In this document: positions 1 to 9,613 of the stretch, piece after piece
How the letters are laid out: every line of letters starts with the position of its first letter
Numbering within the stretch: the first letter of the stretch is position 1
NCBI GenBank assembly: GCA_030824575.1
Contig: JAVBXL010000223.1
Location: 1 to 64,000 of the forward strand
Source of the DNA: a bacterium
GTDB taxonomy: Bacteria > Pseudomonadota > Alphaproteobacteria > Sphingomonadales > Sphingomonadaceae
DNA length: 64,000 nt
Direction: 5' to 3'
Position numbers and translations under genes: made by a program
The notes under the pieces: generated by a model
Told to the model about the DNA's origin: nothing
Seen by the model: only the letters and a program-made list of their open reading frames with translations
Database searches by the model: none

Positions 1-144
1 GACCTGCGCGCCGGTCGGCTGGTCCAGCCCTTCGCCGCCTGCGTCGATCTGGGCGGCTATTGGCTCACCCGCCTGATGTCGCGCCCGGACAGTCCGGCGA
101 TGGCCGATTTCCGGCACTGGCTGATAGCCGCCGCGGGGGTGTGA
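1..144 (+). CDS. LysR-family transcriptional regulator, C-terminal fragment
   Basis: Only the last 47 codons are inside the window; frame 1 is open from base 1 to a TGA at 142-144. The residues (DLRAGRLVQPF near the start, FRHWLIAAA near the end) match the extreme C-terminus of the effector-binding domain of GcvA-type LysR regulators, where the phrase 'GrLvqPf' precedes a final helix. The DNA-binding domain lies upstream of the window, so the target is unknown. A dispersed repeat begins 2 nt after the stop codon, as it also does close to the stops of the next two genes. Confidence 0.7.
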   Translation, partial: DLRAGRLVQPFAACVDLGGYWLTRLMSRPDSPAMADFRHWLIAAAGV

Positions 145-439
145 TTGTTCGCGCAGGGGCGCAGAGATCGCATAGGATGGTGCGACGGGATCGCTACGCT
201 GTATTCGTGCTTTAAAGGCATGAAAGAGCCAATTGCTTCTGTGCGCTCACGAATAATGCAAAGTCGCTACAACTGTCTAACTTGCCGTCTCACACAGCGA
301 TCAATCCGCGTGCCGCGCTATGATGTTCACGCGTCGATGCGGAGGCACGGAGATTTTGCAGACGGCCTTTTGCCGCAATGTCGCCGCGCAGCGACCCTCA
401 AAAATCTCTGCGCCCTCTGCGCCTCTGCGCGAACCAAAA
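145..439. repeat. intergenic region with inverted GTTCGCGCAGAGGCGCAGAG repeats
   Basis: No credible gene is seen. A plus-oriented copy (GTTCGCGCAGGGGCGCAGAG) lies at 147-166 and continues as ATCGCA to 172. An opposite-facing copy (CTCTGCGCCTCTGCGCGAAC, preceded by an extra CTCTGCGCC) occupies about 404-434 and abuts the 3' end of greB. A degenerate piece (GGAGGCACGGAGATTTTGC) sits near 341-359. The two facing copies could be the arms of one element about 290 bp long. Confidence 0.65.
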
Positions 440-925
440 TCACACCGGGTAAGCGATCGCCATCACCTCATATTCCTTCTCGCCCGCGGGCAGCAGCACC
501 CGGCGCAGATCGCCGACCGCTGCCCCGCGCAGCGCGCGCGATATCGGCGATCCCCAGCCGATCCGGCCCGCGTCCACATCCGTCTCGTCATTGCCGACGA
601 TGGTGACGGTGCGATGATTGTCGTCTTCGTCGGCGATGGTGACGGTCGCGCCGAAATAGACCCGGTTCTTGTCGGGTTGCTGGCGCGCATCCACGACCTT
701 GGCGTCTTTCATCTTCTTCGACAGGCGCTTGAGCTGGAAATCGATCTCGCGCATCCGCTTGCGACCATAAAGATAGTCGCCATTCTCGCTGCGGTCGCCA
801 TTGCCCGCAGCCCAACTCACCACCTCGACGATGCGCGGCCGTTCTGTGCCCAGCAAATGGTCATATTCGGCCCGCAACTTGGCGAAGCCTTCAGGCGAGA
901 TATAGTTGGGGTAGGGGACTGTCAT
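440..925 (-). CDS. greB: transcription elongation factor GreB
   Basis: Encodes 161 residues, the usual Gre-factor length. It has an N-terminal coiled coil (about residues 10-75, including the GNGDRSENGDYLYGRKRMREID segment region with its conserved acidic tip) and a C-terminal FKBP-like domain (about 85-158) with the GWGSPISRALRG signature. Gre factors enter the secondary channel of RNA polymerase and stimulate cleavage of backtracked RNA. The SENGDY and YGRKR wording and the long second domain fit GreB rather than GreA. The ATG is at 923-925 with a weak AAGG upstream. The gene is flanked on both sides by dispersed repeats, and one copy begins right after its stop. Confidence 0.93.
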   Translation of the reverse strand: MTVPYPNYISPEGFAKLRAEYDHLLGTERPRIVEVVSWAAGNGDRSENGDYLYGRKRMREIDFQLKRLSKKMKDAKVVDARQQPDKNRVYFGATVTIADEDDNHRTVTIVGNDETDVDAGRIGWGSPISRALRGAAVGDLRRVLLPAGEKEYEVMAIAYPV

Positions 926-1167
926 GGCGCAGCCTTATCCGTTGCCGGGGTGGTTGCGCAATTTTGTTCGCGCAGAGGCGCAGAGATCGCAGAGTTTGAA
1001 GGGATTGGTTCATGCGGAGATTTTTGAAGTAGACTTCGGCCCAGGAGACCGCAGCGCAGCGGCTCTTACAAACCTCTGCGCCCTTTGCGCCTCTGCGCGA
1101 ACACATTCACCAGAGCCAAGCTACCGGCAAACCCTCCGCGTCTCTGCGTCTCCGCGCGAACTCAAAA
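926..1167. repeat. intergenic region with three dispersed repeat copies
   Basis: Between greB and the transglycosylase lie a plus-oriented copy at 966-994 (GTTCGCGCAGAGGCGCAGAG followed by ATCGCAGAG), an inverted copy at about 1072-1103 (CTCTGCG...CTCTGCGCGAAC) and a second inverted, more diverged copy at 1133-1160 (TCTCTGCGTCTCCGCGCGAAC). The first two face each other and could bound a 138-bp palindromic element. The third abuts the stop codon of the transglycosylase. No gene is evident here apart from the greB promoter. Confidence 0.65.
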
Positions 1168-3255
1168 TCACCCCGGCGTCTGCTTGCCCAGATAGCGGCT
1201 CAACACCGCATTGGTCCCCCGGAACTTGGCCCGCTCCGGGTTCATCGCTTCATAGACCACGGCGTTTTCCAGCACCCGCTGCACATAGTTGCGCGTTTCG
1301 AAGATCGGGATCTGCTCGATCCAACGCAGCATGTCGGCGCCTGGCACCCGCGGGTCGCCATTGGCGCGCAGCCATTTGTTCACGTTGCCCGGCCCGGCAT
1401 TATAGGCGGCCACCGCCAGCGGATAGCTGCCGCCATAATAGTCCAGCATCCGCTGGAAATAGCCCGATCCCAGCATGATGTTGTAGCTGGGATCATTCAG
1501 CGAGGCGGGGGCGTAGCCCATCCCCATCTTGCCCGCTTGCTCGCGCGCGGTGCCGGGCATCAACTGCATCAGGCCGCGTGCGCCGGCATGGGAAACGATC
1601 TGCTTGTCGAACTGGCTTTCCTGCCGGGCGATGGCGTGGATCATGGTCCAGCTATATTGGGCTTCGGACGGCACCGGTACGCGCGGGAAGGCGCTGGTGC
1701 CATAGCCGGTCAGGCCACTCGACACGGCGCGGCGGCCGACCATCACGCCCATGTCCGGGCGGCCGATCCGCTGCGCCAGTTCGGCTGCAAGGAAATGATC
1801 GGTGTCGCTGTCGGCATTATTGGCGATGGCGCGGGCGAATTTGCTCTGCTCCTCCCAATAGCCCATCTGCCCCAGCGCCTGCACCGCGCGCACGACCGAC
1901 CGATTGTCGAAGGCAGCGCGCTCGGCCGCCGAAATCGGCACCGGCCGTTCGACCGTGGCGGGGGCTGGGATGGGTCGGCCCAGCCGCTCGAGCGCCAACT
2001 GTCCGTAAAACTGGTCGGGGAAGACGCCAGCCTGGCTGAAATAGCTGTTGGCGGTGGCCGCGTCGCCGGACTGCAACGCGGCGCGCCCGGCCCAATAATA
2101 GCCCTTGGACTTGGTCTGGGGTGACTTGGCCGCATCGGCATAGCGGCGGAACATCGTCACAGCGTCGGTCGGGCGACCCAGATTGTAGAAGGCGGTGCTG
2201 CCCGCCAGCCAGGCCAGGCTGGTATAATCGTCGCGCACGCCGATCGCCTGCGCGCTGATGTCGGTGCCCGGCGGGACGGCGTCGTCGATCTTGCTGGCGA
2301 TGCCGTAGGCGAAGCTCCACTGGCTGTCATTGGCCGCACCGCGCGCCTGGTCCAGCAGGACTTCGTAGAATTTCTCCGCGTTGCTGGGGCGGTAGGCGAC
2401 GGCGCTTCGGTTCGCCAGATATTGCCGCGCCGCGACCCAATTGCCGCTGTCGCGCAGCCATACCGCCTTGTCGGCGACGAAGCCCGCATCGCTCGCGCCC
2501 ATGGCCTCGGCCGCCTGCATCAGCATCGCCGCGTCGGGTGCCTTGCGCCGGAACGCGATCCGCGCCTGGAACACCGACCGTCGGGCCGGGCTGGCATAGG
2601 CGATCATCCGCGCCGCGCCATTGCTGTCATTGGCCCACAGCAGCGCGTCGGTGCGCTGGTCATGATCGGCCGGCGTCAGGGTGGAGCCGAACAGCGACAG
2701 CAGCCGCGCCTCGTCGGTGACGCTCAGCGATCCGCCGATCCAGGCGTTGCGGGCGGCGATTCGCGCTTCGTCCATCCGGCCGAGCTGCATCAGCGCCACG
2801 GCGTTACTGGCATGGCCAGTCGCTGTGCGCGCCGGGAAGCGCGCGAAGAAGCCTGCCACTTGGTTCGGATCGAAGCTGTCGGGGTTGATCCCCGTCTCCG
2901 CCAGCCGCCGCATCCGGTCCTCGCCCGGCCAGCCGGGATTGGCGACCATGAAGCTGGCATAGGTGGAAAAGCCCAGGCCATCGCTCGATTGCAAGGCGCG
3001 CCACTGGCTGATCGTGCTGGCGATGCTGCCGTCCTGCGCCACGCCGATCCGGCCCTGCGCCTGTTGCCAGGGGCTGGGTCCGCTGCTTTGCGCGGGCAGC
3101 GGCTGAACCACCGGCCCCTGAGAGGGATATTCGGGCGGTACGCGCTGAACCGTTTCGGTCTGCGCGCCGGCGCCGGCGGTCATGAGCAGCAGGGCGATAA
3201 GGGGCATACGGATCAGGTAACTTTCGACATGGGTGGTGGCGCGCATGCTGGACAT
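1168..3255 (-). CDS. soluble lytic murein transglycosylase (Slt-type)
   Basis: A 695-residue exported protein. After a hydrophobic segment (MPLIALLLMTAGAGAQ, residues 17-32) comes a long alpha-helical superhelical region with TPR-like helices, then a C-terminal SLT domain. The catalytic glutamate is E546 in ARQESQFD, followed by GARGLMQLMPGTA and AVAAYNAGPGNV, the classical goose-lysozyme-like motifs. It cleaves the MurNAc-GlcNAc bond of peptidoglycan to give 1,6-anhydro products. Starts at 3246 or 3207 would also leave a signal peptide; 3255 is kept because AAGGA lies upstream. It is divergent from dapA, and a dispersed repeat starts just after its stop codon. Confidence 0.9.
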   Translation of the reverse strand: MSSMRATTHVESYLIRMPLIALLLMTAGAGAQTETVQRVPPEYPSQGPVVQPLPAQSSGPSPWQQAQGRIGVAQDGSIASTISQWRALQSSDGLGFSTYASFMVANPGWPGEDRMRRLAETGINPDSFDPNQVAGFFARFPARTATGHASNAVALMQLGRMDEARIAARNAWIGGSLSVTDEARLLSLFGSTLTPADHDQRTDALLWANDSNGAARMIAYASPARRSVFQARIAFRRKAPDAAMLMQAAEAMGASDAGFVADKAVWLRDSGNWVAARQYLANRSAVAYRPSNAEKFYEVLLDQARGAANDSQWSFAYGIASKIDDAVPPGTDISAQAIGVRDDYTSLAWLAGSTAFYNLGRPTDAVTMFRRYADAAKSPQTKSKGYYWAGRAALQSGDAATANSYFSQAGVFPDQFYGQLALERLGRPIPAPATVERPVPISAAERAAFDNRSVVRAVQALGQMGYWEEQSKFARAIANNADSDTDHFLAAELAQRIGRPDMGVMVGRRAVSSGLTGYGTSAFPRVPVPSEAQYSWTMIHAIARQESQFDKQIVSHAGARGLMQLMPGTAREQAGKMGMGYAPASLNDPSYNIMLGSGYFQRMLDYYGGSYPLAVAAYNAGPGNVNKWLRANGDPRVPGADMLRWIEQIPIFETRNYVQRVLENAVVYEAMNPERAKFRGTNAVLSRYLGKQTPG

Positions 3256-3354
3256 AATCGCAATTGCATCCTTATCAGGCCCTGAATGACGCGCTATAGC
3301 GCGCCGCTTGACCGATCATGCCCCGGCCGCCCGGAGAATTGAAGGAGTTTTATC

Positions 3355-4233
3355 ATGTTTTCCGGCTCGATTCCGGCTCTGGTGACCCCGTTTCGCGACG
3401 GGTCGGTCGATGAGGCGGCGTTTCGCGCGCTGGTCGACTGGCAGATCGCGGAAGGATCGAGCGCGCTCGTCCCCTGTGGCACCACCGGCGAAAGCGCCAC
3501 GATGACGGTCGAGGAGCATAATCGCGTCATCGCCATCTGCGTCGATCAGGCCGCAGGGCGCGTGCCGGTGATCGCGGGTTGCGGCTCCAACGACACCCGA
3601 ATCGCGCTGGAACATATGTATGCGGCGCAGGGCGCGGGCGCGAACGCAGCGCTGGTGGTCGCGCCCTATTACAACAAGCCCAATCAGGATGGCGTCTATC
3701 AGCATTTCGCCTATCTCGCCGAACGCTGCGACCTGCCGATCGTCCTTTATAATGTGCCGGGCCGCACCATCACCGACATCGGCGTGCCGGTGATGTATCG
3801 CCTGGCCGAGGAATATCAGTCGATCGTCGGGATCAAGGACGCGACCGGAAATCTGGGGCGGGTCACCGCCCAGCGCCTGGCCTGCGGTCCGGATTTCTGC
3901 CAATTGTCGGGCAATGACGAAACGGCGCTGGGTTTCAACGCGATGGGCGGCAAGGGGTGCATCAGTGTCACCGCCAATGTCGCGCCGCGCCTGTGCGCCG
4001 ATTTCCAGGCGGCCTGCGCGCGTCATGACTGGGATGGTGCCTTGGCGTTGCAGGATCGTCTCTATCCCCTGCACGATGCCTTGTTCAGCGATTCTTCACC
4101 CGGCCCGGTTAAATATGCGCTCACGCGCGTTCGCGCCGACATGCCCAGCGACGTCCGCCTGCCGATCACCTGGCCGTCGGAATCGAGCCGGGCGGCGGTC
4201 GATCGCGCGCTGGAAATCGCCGGGCTGGTTTAA
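3355..4233 (+). CDS. dapA: 4-hydroxy-tetrahydrodipicolinate synthase
   Basis: A 292-residue TIM-barrel enzyme that condenses pyruvate with aspartate semialdehyde, the first step committed to diaminopimelate and lysine. Visible active-site residues are the Thr pair T43-T44 in CGTTGES, Y132 in LYNVPGRT, and the Schiff-base lysine K161 in GIKDATGN. A GAAGGAG ribosome-binding site sits 9 nt before the ATG. It heads a plus-strand series (dapA, smpB, DUF2062, cckA). The dapA-smpB order is common in alphaproteobacteria. Confidence 0.96.
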   Translation: MFSGSIPALVTPFRDGSVDEAAFRALVDWQIAEGSSALVPCGTTGESATMTVEEHNRVIAICVDQAAGRVPVIAGCGSNDTRIALEHMYAAQGAGANAALVVAPYYNKPNQDGVYQHFAYLAERCDLPIVLYNVPGRTITDIGVPVMYRLAEEYQSIVGIKDATGNLGRVTAQRLACGPDFCQLSGNDETALGFNAMGGKGCISVTANVAPRLCADFQAACARHDWDGALALQDRLYPLHDALFSDSSPGPVKYALTRVRADMPSDVRLPITWPSESSRAAVDRALEIAGLV

Positions 4234-4341
4234 GGCGCGATCGACACCATATCCTGTCCAGTCCGGGCGCAGGCATGCCATAGGATATGGGCGCGGGGCG
4301 CATAGCCCCGGCCAGACACGAACGGAAGCATAGAAAAGACC

Positions 4342-4824
4342 ATGGCCCGCCCCCGTCCCGCAACCTTCGACAAGAAGAAGATCGTCGCCGAAAACCGGCG
4401 CGCGCGCTTCGATTATTTCATCGAGGACGTGTTCGAAGCGGGCATCGCCCTGCAAGGAACCGAGGTGAAGGCGTTGCGCGGCGGCGAGGGCAATATCGCC
4501 GAAAGCTATGCCGAGGTGAAGGGCAACCAGGTGTTTCTGGTGAACAGCAACATCCCCGAATATAGCCATGGCAACCGCGAAAATCATGAGCCCAAGCGGC
4601 CCCGCAAGCTGTTGCTGCACGAACGCGAGATCGAAAAGATGCACAGCGCCGTGTCGCGCAAGGGCATGACGCTGGTGCCGCTGATGATCTATTTCAACAG
4701 CACCGGCCGGGCCAAGATCGAGCTGGCGCTGGCCAAGGGCAAGCAGAACCACGACAAGCGCGAGACGATCAAGGACCGCGACTGGAAGCGCGACCAGCAG
4801 CGCATCATGCGGGACAAGGGGTGA
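4342..4824 (+). CDS. smpB: SsrA-binding protein SmpB
   Basis: A 160-residue protein with the full SmpB signature: [18 protein letters not shown] near the N-terminus, [19 protein letters not shown], and the basic C-terminal tail ([20 protein letters not shown]) that enters the ribosomal A site. It delivers tmRNA to stalled ribosomes for trans-translation. The tmRNA gene itself is not in this window. Its TGA overlaps the ATG of the next gene by one base (TGATG), so the two are probably translationally coupled. Confidence 0.96.
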   Translation: MARPRPATFDKKKIVAENRRARFDYFIEDVFEAGIALQGTEVKALRGGEGNIAESYAEVKGNQVFLVNSNIPEYSHGNRENHEPKRPRKLLLHEREIEKMHSAVSRKGMTLVPLMIYFNSTGRAKIELALAKGKQNHDKRETIKDRDWKRDQQRIMRDKG

Positions 4825-5414
4825 TGAGCCGCCTGACCCGCTGGTGGCATGCCAATTGCCCGACCCGCGAATCGCTCGAACAGAGTCGCGTCCTGGCCCC
4901 GGTCGCGCATCGCGTGCTGGAACCCTCGCTGTGGCGCTTCACCCGCCGGTCGGTGCCGCGCGGCGTGGCGCTGGGCCTGTTCGTCGGCATCTTCCTGCTG
5001 ATCCCCGGCGTGCAGATCGCCGGTGCCGCGCTGCTGGCGTTGCCGTTCCGCGCCAATATTCCGGTGGCCGCGGCGATGACCTTCCTCTCCAACCCCGCCA
5101 CCACGCCGCTGATCCTGATGGCGTCGGTGTGGCTGGGCAACTGGATGCTGGGCCGCAGCGCCGATGCGACCGGCTTCATGGCGCTGGTCGATGGTCATGC
5201 CACGATCAGCCAATGGACCACATGGCTCCTGTCGGAAGCGGCGCCCGCCATGCTGCTCGGCCTGTTCCTGATTTCGCTCGCCAGCGCCGTCATCGGCTAT
5301 GTCGTCGCCGACTGGTTCTGGCGCCACCGCATGGGCCGCAAATGGCAGGCGCGCAAATTGAGGATTGGCAAGGTCCATCAAAGCGGCGCATTGGAGAAGG
5401 CCGCTGGCGTCTGA
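4824..5414 (+). CDS. DUF2062 domain-containing membrane protein
   Basis: A 196-residue integral membrane protein. DUF2062 features are visible: RSVPRGVALGLFVGIFLLIPG as the first hydrophobic stretch, then NIPVAAAMTFLSNPATTPL, and a last membrane segment before the basic tail (WFWRHRMGRKWQARKLR). Function is unknown; relatives sit beside smpB or cckA in sphingomonads. The ATG at 4824 overlaps the smpB stop; a GTG three bases earlier is possible but less likely. Confidence 0.85.
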   Translation: MSRLTRWWHANCPTRESLEQSRVLAPVAHRVLEPSLWRFTRRSVPRGVALGLFVGIFLLIPGVQIAGAALLALPFRANIPVAAAMTFLSNPATTPLILMASVWLGNWMLGRSADATGFMALVDGHATISQWTTWLLSEAAPAMLLGLFLISLASAVIGYVVADWFWRHRMGRKWQARKLRIGKVHQSGALEKAAGV

Positions 5415-5481
5415 CGCTGGCCGTCATTCGCAGGTTCGGTTCAGAGGTGTCAGGTTGAAAAGAGGTGAAGAGGCCTGGCTG

Positions 5482-7866
5482 ATGCAGCCGCGCTCGCGCT
5501 TGGCGCTGCCGCTGCTGATCCTCGCCGCCTTGGCCTCCGCCGCGCTCGTGCTCTATGCGGTGGGCAGTTGGCCGCTCGCCGCCGGTTTCGCCGCGACGAT
5601 CCTGATCGCTGCCGCCCTGCTCAGCTGGTATCGCCATCTCTATCCCGCGCTGGTGTCGGATCGGGAGGCTACGCCCGACTGGACCGTCGCCCGTGCCGCC
5701 GCCGACGCATCGAGCATGGCGATCGCCGTCACCGACCGCGCCGGGCGGCTGGTCTGCGCCAGCGACCTGTTCGGCGAATGGTTTCCCGGTTACCCGACCC
5801 CGCCCGCCGTCACCGCCGACACGGCCTTGAACGAGGCTCTCTCCGCCGCCGCCCGCGCCGCCTGGCGCGATGGCGAGGCCAGGCATGAGGGCGTGGCGCA
5901 GGGCGCGCTGCGCCTCGACGTCGATGTCGCACGCACCGGCCGGTCGGAAGATTATCTGCTCTGGCGCTTCTCGCCCGTGCGTCAGCCCAGCGCGCTGGAC
6001 GACGTCAACCGCTTCCTGACCGGGGAAGCGGGCCGCCAGCTCGGCGAAGCGGGCATCATGGCGGTGCTGATCGGCGGGGAAGGGCGCATCCGCGCCGCCA
6101 ACGGCGCCTTTCTGCTCCGCGCAGCCGGGCGGATCGACGCCAATATCGTGGGGCGCGATTTCGCCGCCCATATGCGGGTAGACGACAAGGGGCGGCTGTT
6201 TCTGGCGCGGGAAGAGCAGGGCGGCCTGCCGCTACGCCTGCTCCAGGTGCCGCTGAAGCGCGCGGCCCAGCCCAACGGGTCGCAGGCGTCGATGCAGGAC
6301 GGGCCGATGCTGCTGCTGCTGATCGACGAACCGGCGGGCGGCGGCGGCACGTCGGCGCTCTCCTATATCGAAACCCTGCTGTCGCTATTGCCCTTCGGCC
6401 TCGCCATGGCCGACCGCGACGGGCGCGTTCTGTTCCTCAACAACGCCTTTGCGCGGGTGGCGGGGCTGAAGTCCGGGGACACGCCCAGCTATCCGGGCGA
6501 TCTGGTCGTGCGAGAGGATCAGGCGGCGGTCGCCGACGCGGTCCGCCGCTTCGCTGTGGGACCGCAAATGTCCGGCGATATCGCGGTACGGATGCGCGAC
6601 ACCCCCGACGATCCGATCGCGCTCAGCCTGGCGGGCGTGCGCGGTCTGGGTGAAGCGGCGGTGCTGCTCAGCCTCAAGGACAATAGCGAGGAATCCAAGC
6701 TCAAGCGTCAGGTCGCGCAGGCGACCAAGATGCAGGCGATCGGCCAGTTGGCGGGCGGCGTCGCGCATGATTTCAACAATATCCTGACCGCCATCATCGG
6801 CCATTGCGACCTGATGCTGATGCGCCATACGCCCGGCGACAGCGACTATGACGATATCCAGCAGATCAAATCGAACAGCAATCGCGCCGCGGGGCTGACC
6901 CGCCAACTGCTCGCCTTCTCGCGCCAGCAGACGTTGCGGCCGCAGATATTGCAACTGCCGGACATCGTCGCTGACGTCTCCAATCTCCTGAAACGCCTGC
7001 TCGGCGAAAATGTGAAGCTGGACGTGACCCATGGCCGCAATCTGGGCGCGATCCGCGCCGATCCGGGCCAGTTGGAGCAGGTGATCGTCAATCTGGCGGT
7101 CAACGCCCGTGACGCCATGCCCGAAGGCGGCACCGTCAACATCCAGACCTATGCCGTTCCCGCGATCAAGGTGCGGGAAATGCGCCAGCAGATATTGCCG
7201 GTGGGCGACTATACCGCGCTGCGCGTCTCCGACACCGGCCTCGGCATCCCGCCCGATATTCTTGCGAAGATCTTCGAACCCTTTTTCACCACCAAGGAAC
7301 TGGGCAAGGGGACGGGGCTGGGCCTCTCCACCGTCTATGGCATCGTCAAACAGTCGGGCGGCTATATCTTCGCCGAATCCGAACTGGGCCGCGGTGCCAG
7401 CTTCGTCATCTACCTGCCGGTCTATGCCGGCGCCGATGCGCAGCAGCCCGCGCCGGTGAAGGCGCCCGCGCCCCGCCCCGAAACCTGGGGCACGGGCACT
7501 GTGCTGCTGGTGGAGGACGAGGATATGGTCCGCGCCGTCGCAGAACGCGCGCTGACGCGGCAGGGTTATAAGGTGCTGACCGCCAATGATGGCGAACAGG
7601 GGCTGGAAGTGCTGAACGGCCCGGAAAAGATCGACCTTTTGATTTCCGACGTGGTGATGCCCAATATGGATGGCCCCGCCATGGTCGCCCAGGCCCGCCG
7701 CGCCTATCCCGACCTGCCGGTGCTGTTCATGTCGGGCTATGCCGAGGAGCAACTGCGCAAATCGATCGACCTCGCCAATGTCGCCTTCCTGCCCAAGCCC
7801 TTCTCGGTCAGCCAGCTGGCGGAGGCCGCGCGCGACGCGCTGGCGATGCGGCCGCCCGCCCCCTGA
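5482..7866 (+). CDS. cckA: cell-cycle hybrid histidine kinase CckA
   Basis: About 794 residues. Two transmembrane helices near the N-terminus are followed by PAS-like regions (about 90-380), a HisKA domain with phospho-acceptor H429 in [11 protein letters not shown], a HATPase with [11 protein letters not shown] and [20 protein letters not shown], and a C-terminal receiver with D723 in [11 protein letters not shown]. In alphaproteobacteria CckA passes phosphate via ChpT to CtrA, controlling replication, division and motility. ChpT and CtrA are not in this window. ATG 5482 is chosen because GAAGAGG lies upstream; TTG 5455 is a possible alternative. A single-domain receiver follows 85 bp downstream. 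Confidence 0.92.
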   Translation: MQPRSRLALPLLILAALASAALVLYAVGSWPLAAGFAATILIAAALLSWYRHLYPALVSDREATPDWTVARAAADASSMAIAVTDRAGRLVCASDLFGEWFPGYPTPPAVTADTALNEALSAAARAAWRDGEARHEGVAQGALRLDVDVARTGRSEDYLLWRFSPVRQPSALDDVNRFLTGEAGRQLGEAGIMAVLIGGEGRIRAANGAFLLRAAGRIDANIVGRDFAAHMRVDDKGRLFLAREEQGGLPLRLLQVPLKRAAQPNGSQASMQDGPMLLLLIDEPAGGGGTSALSYIETLLSLLPFGLAMADRDGRVLFLNNAFARVAGLKSGDTPSYPGDLVVREDQAAVADAVRRFAVGPQMSGDIAVRMRDTPDDPIALSLAGVRGLGEAAVLLSLKDNSEESKLKRQVAQATKMQAIGQLAGGVAHDFNNILTAIIGHCDLMLMRHTPGDSDYDDIQQIKSNSNRAAGLTRQLLAFSRQQTLRPQILQLPDIVADVSNLLKRLLGENVKLDVTHGRNLGAIRADPGQLEQVIVNLAVNARDAMPEGGTVNIQTYAVPAIKVREMRQQILPVGDYTALRVSDTGLGIPPDILAKIFEPFFTTKELGKGTGLGLSTVYGIVKQSGGYIFAESELGRGASFVIYLPVYAGADAQQPAPVKAPAPRPETWGTGTVLLVEDEDMVRAVAERALTRQGYKVLTANDGEQGLEVLNGPEKIDLLISDVVMPNMDGPAMVAQARRAYPDLPVLFMSGYAEEQLRKSIDLANVAFLPKPFSVSQLAEAARDALAMRPPAP

Positions 7867-7951
7867 TCTTGCGCCGGATCAAGGTGAATATGCTGGGCAA
7901 GTCGATGGCGATCGGTTAGCGAGTCGGCAGGATTAACGGGGATGACGCAGC

Positions 7952-8308
7952 ATGTCGGACGGCAAGAGCATATTGATTGTCGAAGATGAAGCGATGATCG
8001 GCATGATGCTGGAGGATTATCTCGACGCGCTGGGTTATCGGCTTCACGCCGTCGCAGCCTCCGTCGATGAAGCTTGCGCCCATGCGCGCGAGGGCGGGTT
8101 CGACGCGGCGCTGGTGGACTGCAATCTCCAGGGCGAGAAAAGCTGGCCGGTGGCCGATATATTGGTGGAGCAGGGCATCCCCTTCATCTTTGCGACCGGC
8201 GGCATGGCCGACGATCTGCCGCCCAGCCATGCCGATCGGCCGACCCTGGCCAAGCCCTTCACCATCGGCGCGGTCGAACGCGCCCTGGGCAAGATACTGG
8301 GTGCATAA
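7952..8308 (+). CDS. single-domain response regulator (receiver only)
   Basis: 118 residues make a complete receiver and nothing else: acidic pair E11-D12 in LIVEDEAM, phospho-acceptor D56 in [10 protein letters not shown], the conserved Thr in FIFATGG, and a Lys in LAKPF. There is no output domain, so it should act by protein interaction or as a phosphate sink. Its wording ([18 protein letters not shown]) is close to the receiver at the end of the phytochrome at 57 kb and to receivers that partner HWE-type kinases. Lying between cckA and recA, it may be linked to CckA, but that is inference. Confidence 0.88.
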   Translation: MSDGKSILIVEDEAMIGMMLEDYLDALGYRLHAVAASVDEACAHAREGGFDAALVDCNLQGEKSWPVADILVEQGIPFIFATGGMADDLPPSHADRPTLAKPFTIGAVERALGKILGA

Positions 8309-8338
8309 GCTCGGTTCGGGACCGGATAGGAAATTTCC

Positions 8339-8376
8339 GTTCCCCTCTTGTTCTTGAAGAACAAACAGGATACATC
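8339..8376 (+). promoter_or_regulatory. LexA (SOS) box and promoter of recA
   Basis: GTTC-CCCTCTT-GTTC at 8339-8353 exactly matches the alphaproteobacterial LexA box GTTC-N7-GTTC. The second half-site overlaps a -35-like TTGTTC (8348-8353); 17 nt later TACATC (8371-8376) is a weak -10. LexA bound here would cover the -35. An adjacent palindrome, TTGTTC-TTGAA-GAACAA (8348-8364), may add to it. The SOS consensus is established knowledge; the promoter placement is inference. Confidence 0.8.
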
Positions 8377-8427
8377 ATCGTCCAGACGCACGGAACCCAT
8401 GCGTTCCGCTTGACAGAGGACTGGCCG

Positions 8428-9501
8428 ATGACCGCAATGCTCTCACTCATCGATTCCAAGAAGAACGGGACAATGGACAGACAGAAAGCATTGGACGCGG
8501 CGCTCGCGCAGATCGACCGCGCCTTCGGCAAGGGTTCGGCCATGAAGCTGGGCAGCCGCGAGAAGTTGGAGATCGAAGCGATTTCCAGCGGATCGCTCGG
8601 CCTCGATATCGCGCTGGGCATTGGCGGCCTGCCAAAGGGCCGTATCATCGAGATTTACGGCCCTGAAAGCTCGGGCAAGACGACGTTGGCGCTCCACGCC
8701 ATCGCCGAAGCGCAGAAGGCGGGCGGCACCGCGGCGTTCGTGGACGCAGAACATGCGCTGGACCCCGGCTATGCCAAGAAGCTGGGCGTCGACATTGACG
8801 AACTGATCGTGTCGCAGCCCGATACGGGCGAACAGGCGCTGGAGATCGTCGATACGCTGGTGCGCTCCAATGCGATCGACATATTGGTGATCGACTCCGT
8901 CGCGGCGCTGGTGCCGCGTGCGGAAATCGAGGGCGAGATGGGCGACAGCCATGTCGGCCTGCAAGCGCGCCTTATGTCCCAGGCGCTGCGCAAGCTGACT
9001 GGCTCGATCTCGCGCTCCAAATGCATGGTGATCTTCATCAACCAGGTGCGCATGAAGATCGGCGTGATGTACGGCAACCCGGAAACCACGACCGGCGGCA
9101 ACGCACTCAAATTCTACGCCTCGGTCCGCCTCGACATCCGTCGCACTGGCCAGATCAAGGATCGCGACGATATCGTCGGCAACGCGACCCGCGTGAAAGT
9201 GGTCAAGAACAAGGTCGCCCCGCCCTTCAAGCAGGTCGAATTCGACATCATGTATGGCGAAGGCATCTCCAAGATCGGCGAGATTCTCGACCTCGGCGTC
9301 AAGGCCGGGATCGTCGAGAAATCGGGTGCCTGGTTCTCCTACGACTCGATTCGCATCGGTCAGGGCCGCGAAAATTCCAAGACGTTCCTCAAGGAACATC
9401 CCGAACTGGCGGACAAGCTGGAAAAGGCTATCCGTGGCAAGACCGAAGAGGTCGCCGAAAAGATGATTACCGGACCCGATGCGGAGGATGATGGCGAATA
9501 A
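8428..9501 (+). CDS. recA: recombinase RecA
   Basis: 357 residues. The Walker A is [13 protein letters not shown], and the DNA-binding loop and core motifs are standard ([36 protein letters not shown]). RecA forms filaments on single-stranded DNA, drives strand exchange and triggers LexA self-cleavage. The reading frame stays open upstream, but ATG 8428 gives the normal sphingomonad N-terminus (a short leader, then [19 protein letters not shown]). An SOS box lies 75 nt upstream and a strong terminator follows the gene. Confidence 0.98.
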   Translation: MTAMLSLIDSKKNGTMDRQKALDAALAQIDRAFGKGSAMKLGSREKLEIEAISSGSLGLDIALGIGGLPKGRIIEIYGPESSGKTTLALHAIAEAQKAGGTAAFVDAEHALDPGYAKKLGVDIDELIVSQPDTGEQALEIVDTLVRSNAIDILVIDSVAALVPRAEIEGEMGDSHVGLQARLMSQALRKLTGSISRSKCMVIFINQVRMKIGVMYGNPETTTGGNALKFYASVRLDIRRTGQIKDRDDIVGNATRVKVVKNKVAPPFKQVEFDIMYGEGISKIGEILDLGVKAGIVEKSGAWFSYDSIRIGQGRENSKTFLKEHPELADKLEKAIRGKTEEVAEKMITGPDAEDDGE

Positions 9502-9577
9502 GCCCTGAAACAGTCCCCGGCCGGATCAGCCGGGGCGCGGTTCATCGGCTCTCGCCCGCCTTACGCATCACGCTCTG

Positions 9578-9613
9578 AAAAGGCCCGCCGCGTCCCCGCG
9601 CGACGGGCCTTTT
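9578..9613. terminator. intrinsic terminator after recA
   Basis: AAAAGGCCCG at 9578-9587 pairs with CGGGCCTTTT at 9604-9613; GC-rich inner pairs surround a short loop. The T-run ends recA transcription on the plus strand. The matching A-run makes it potentially bidirectional. Confidence 0.88.
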
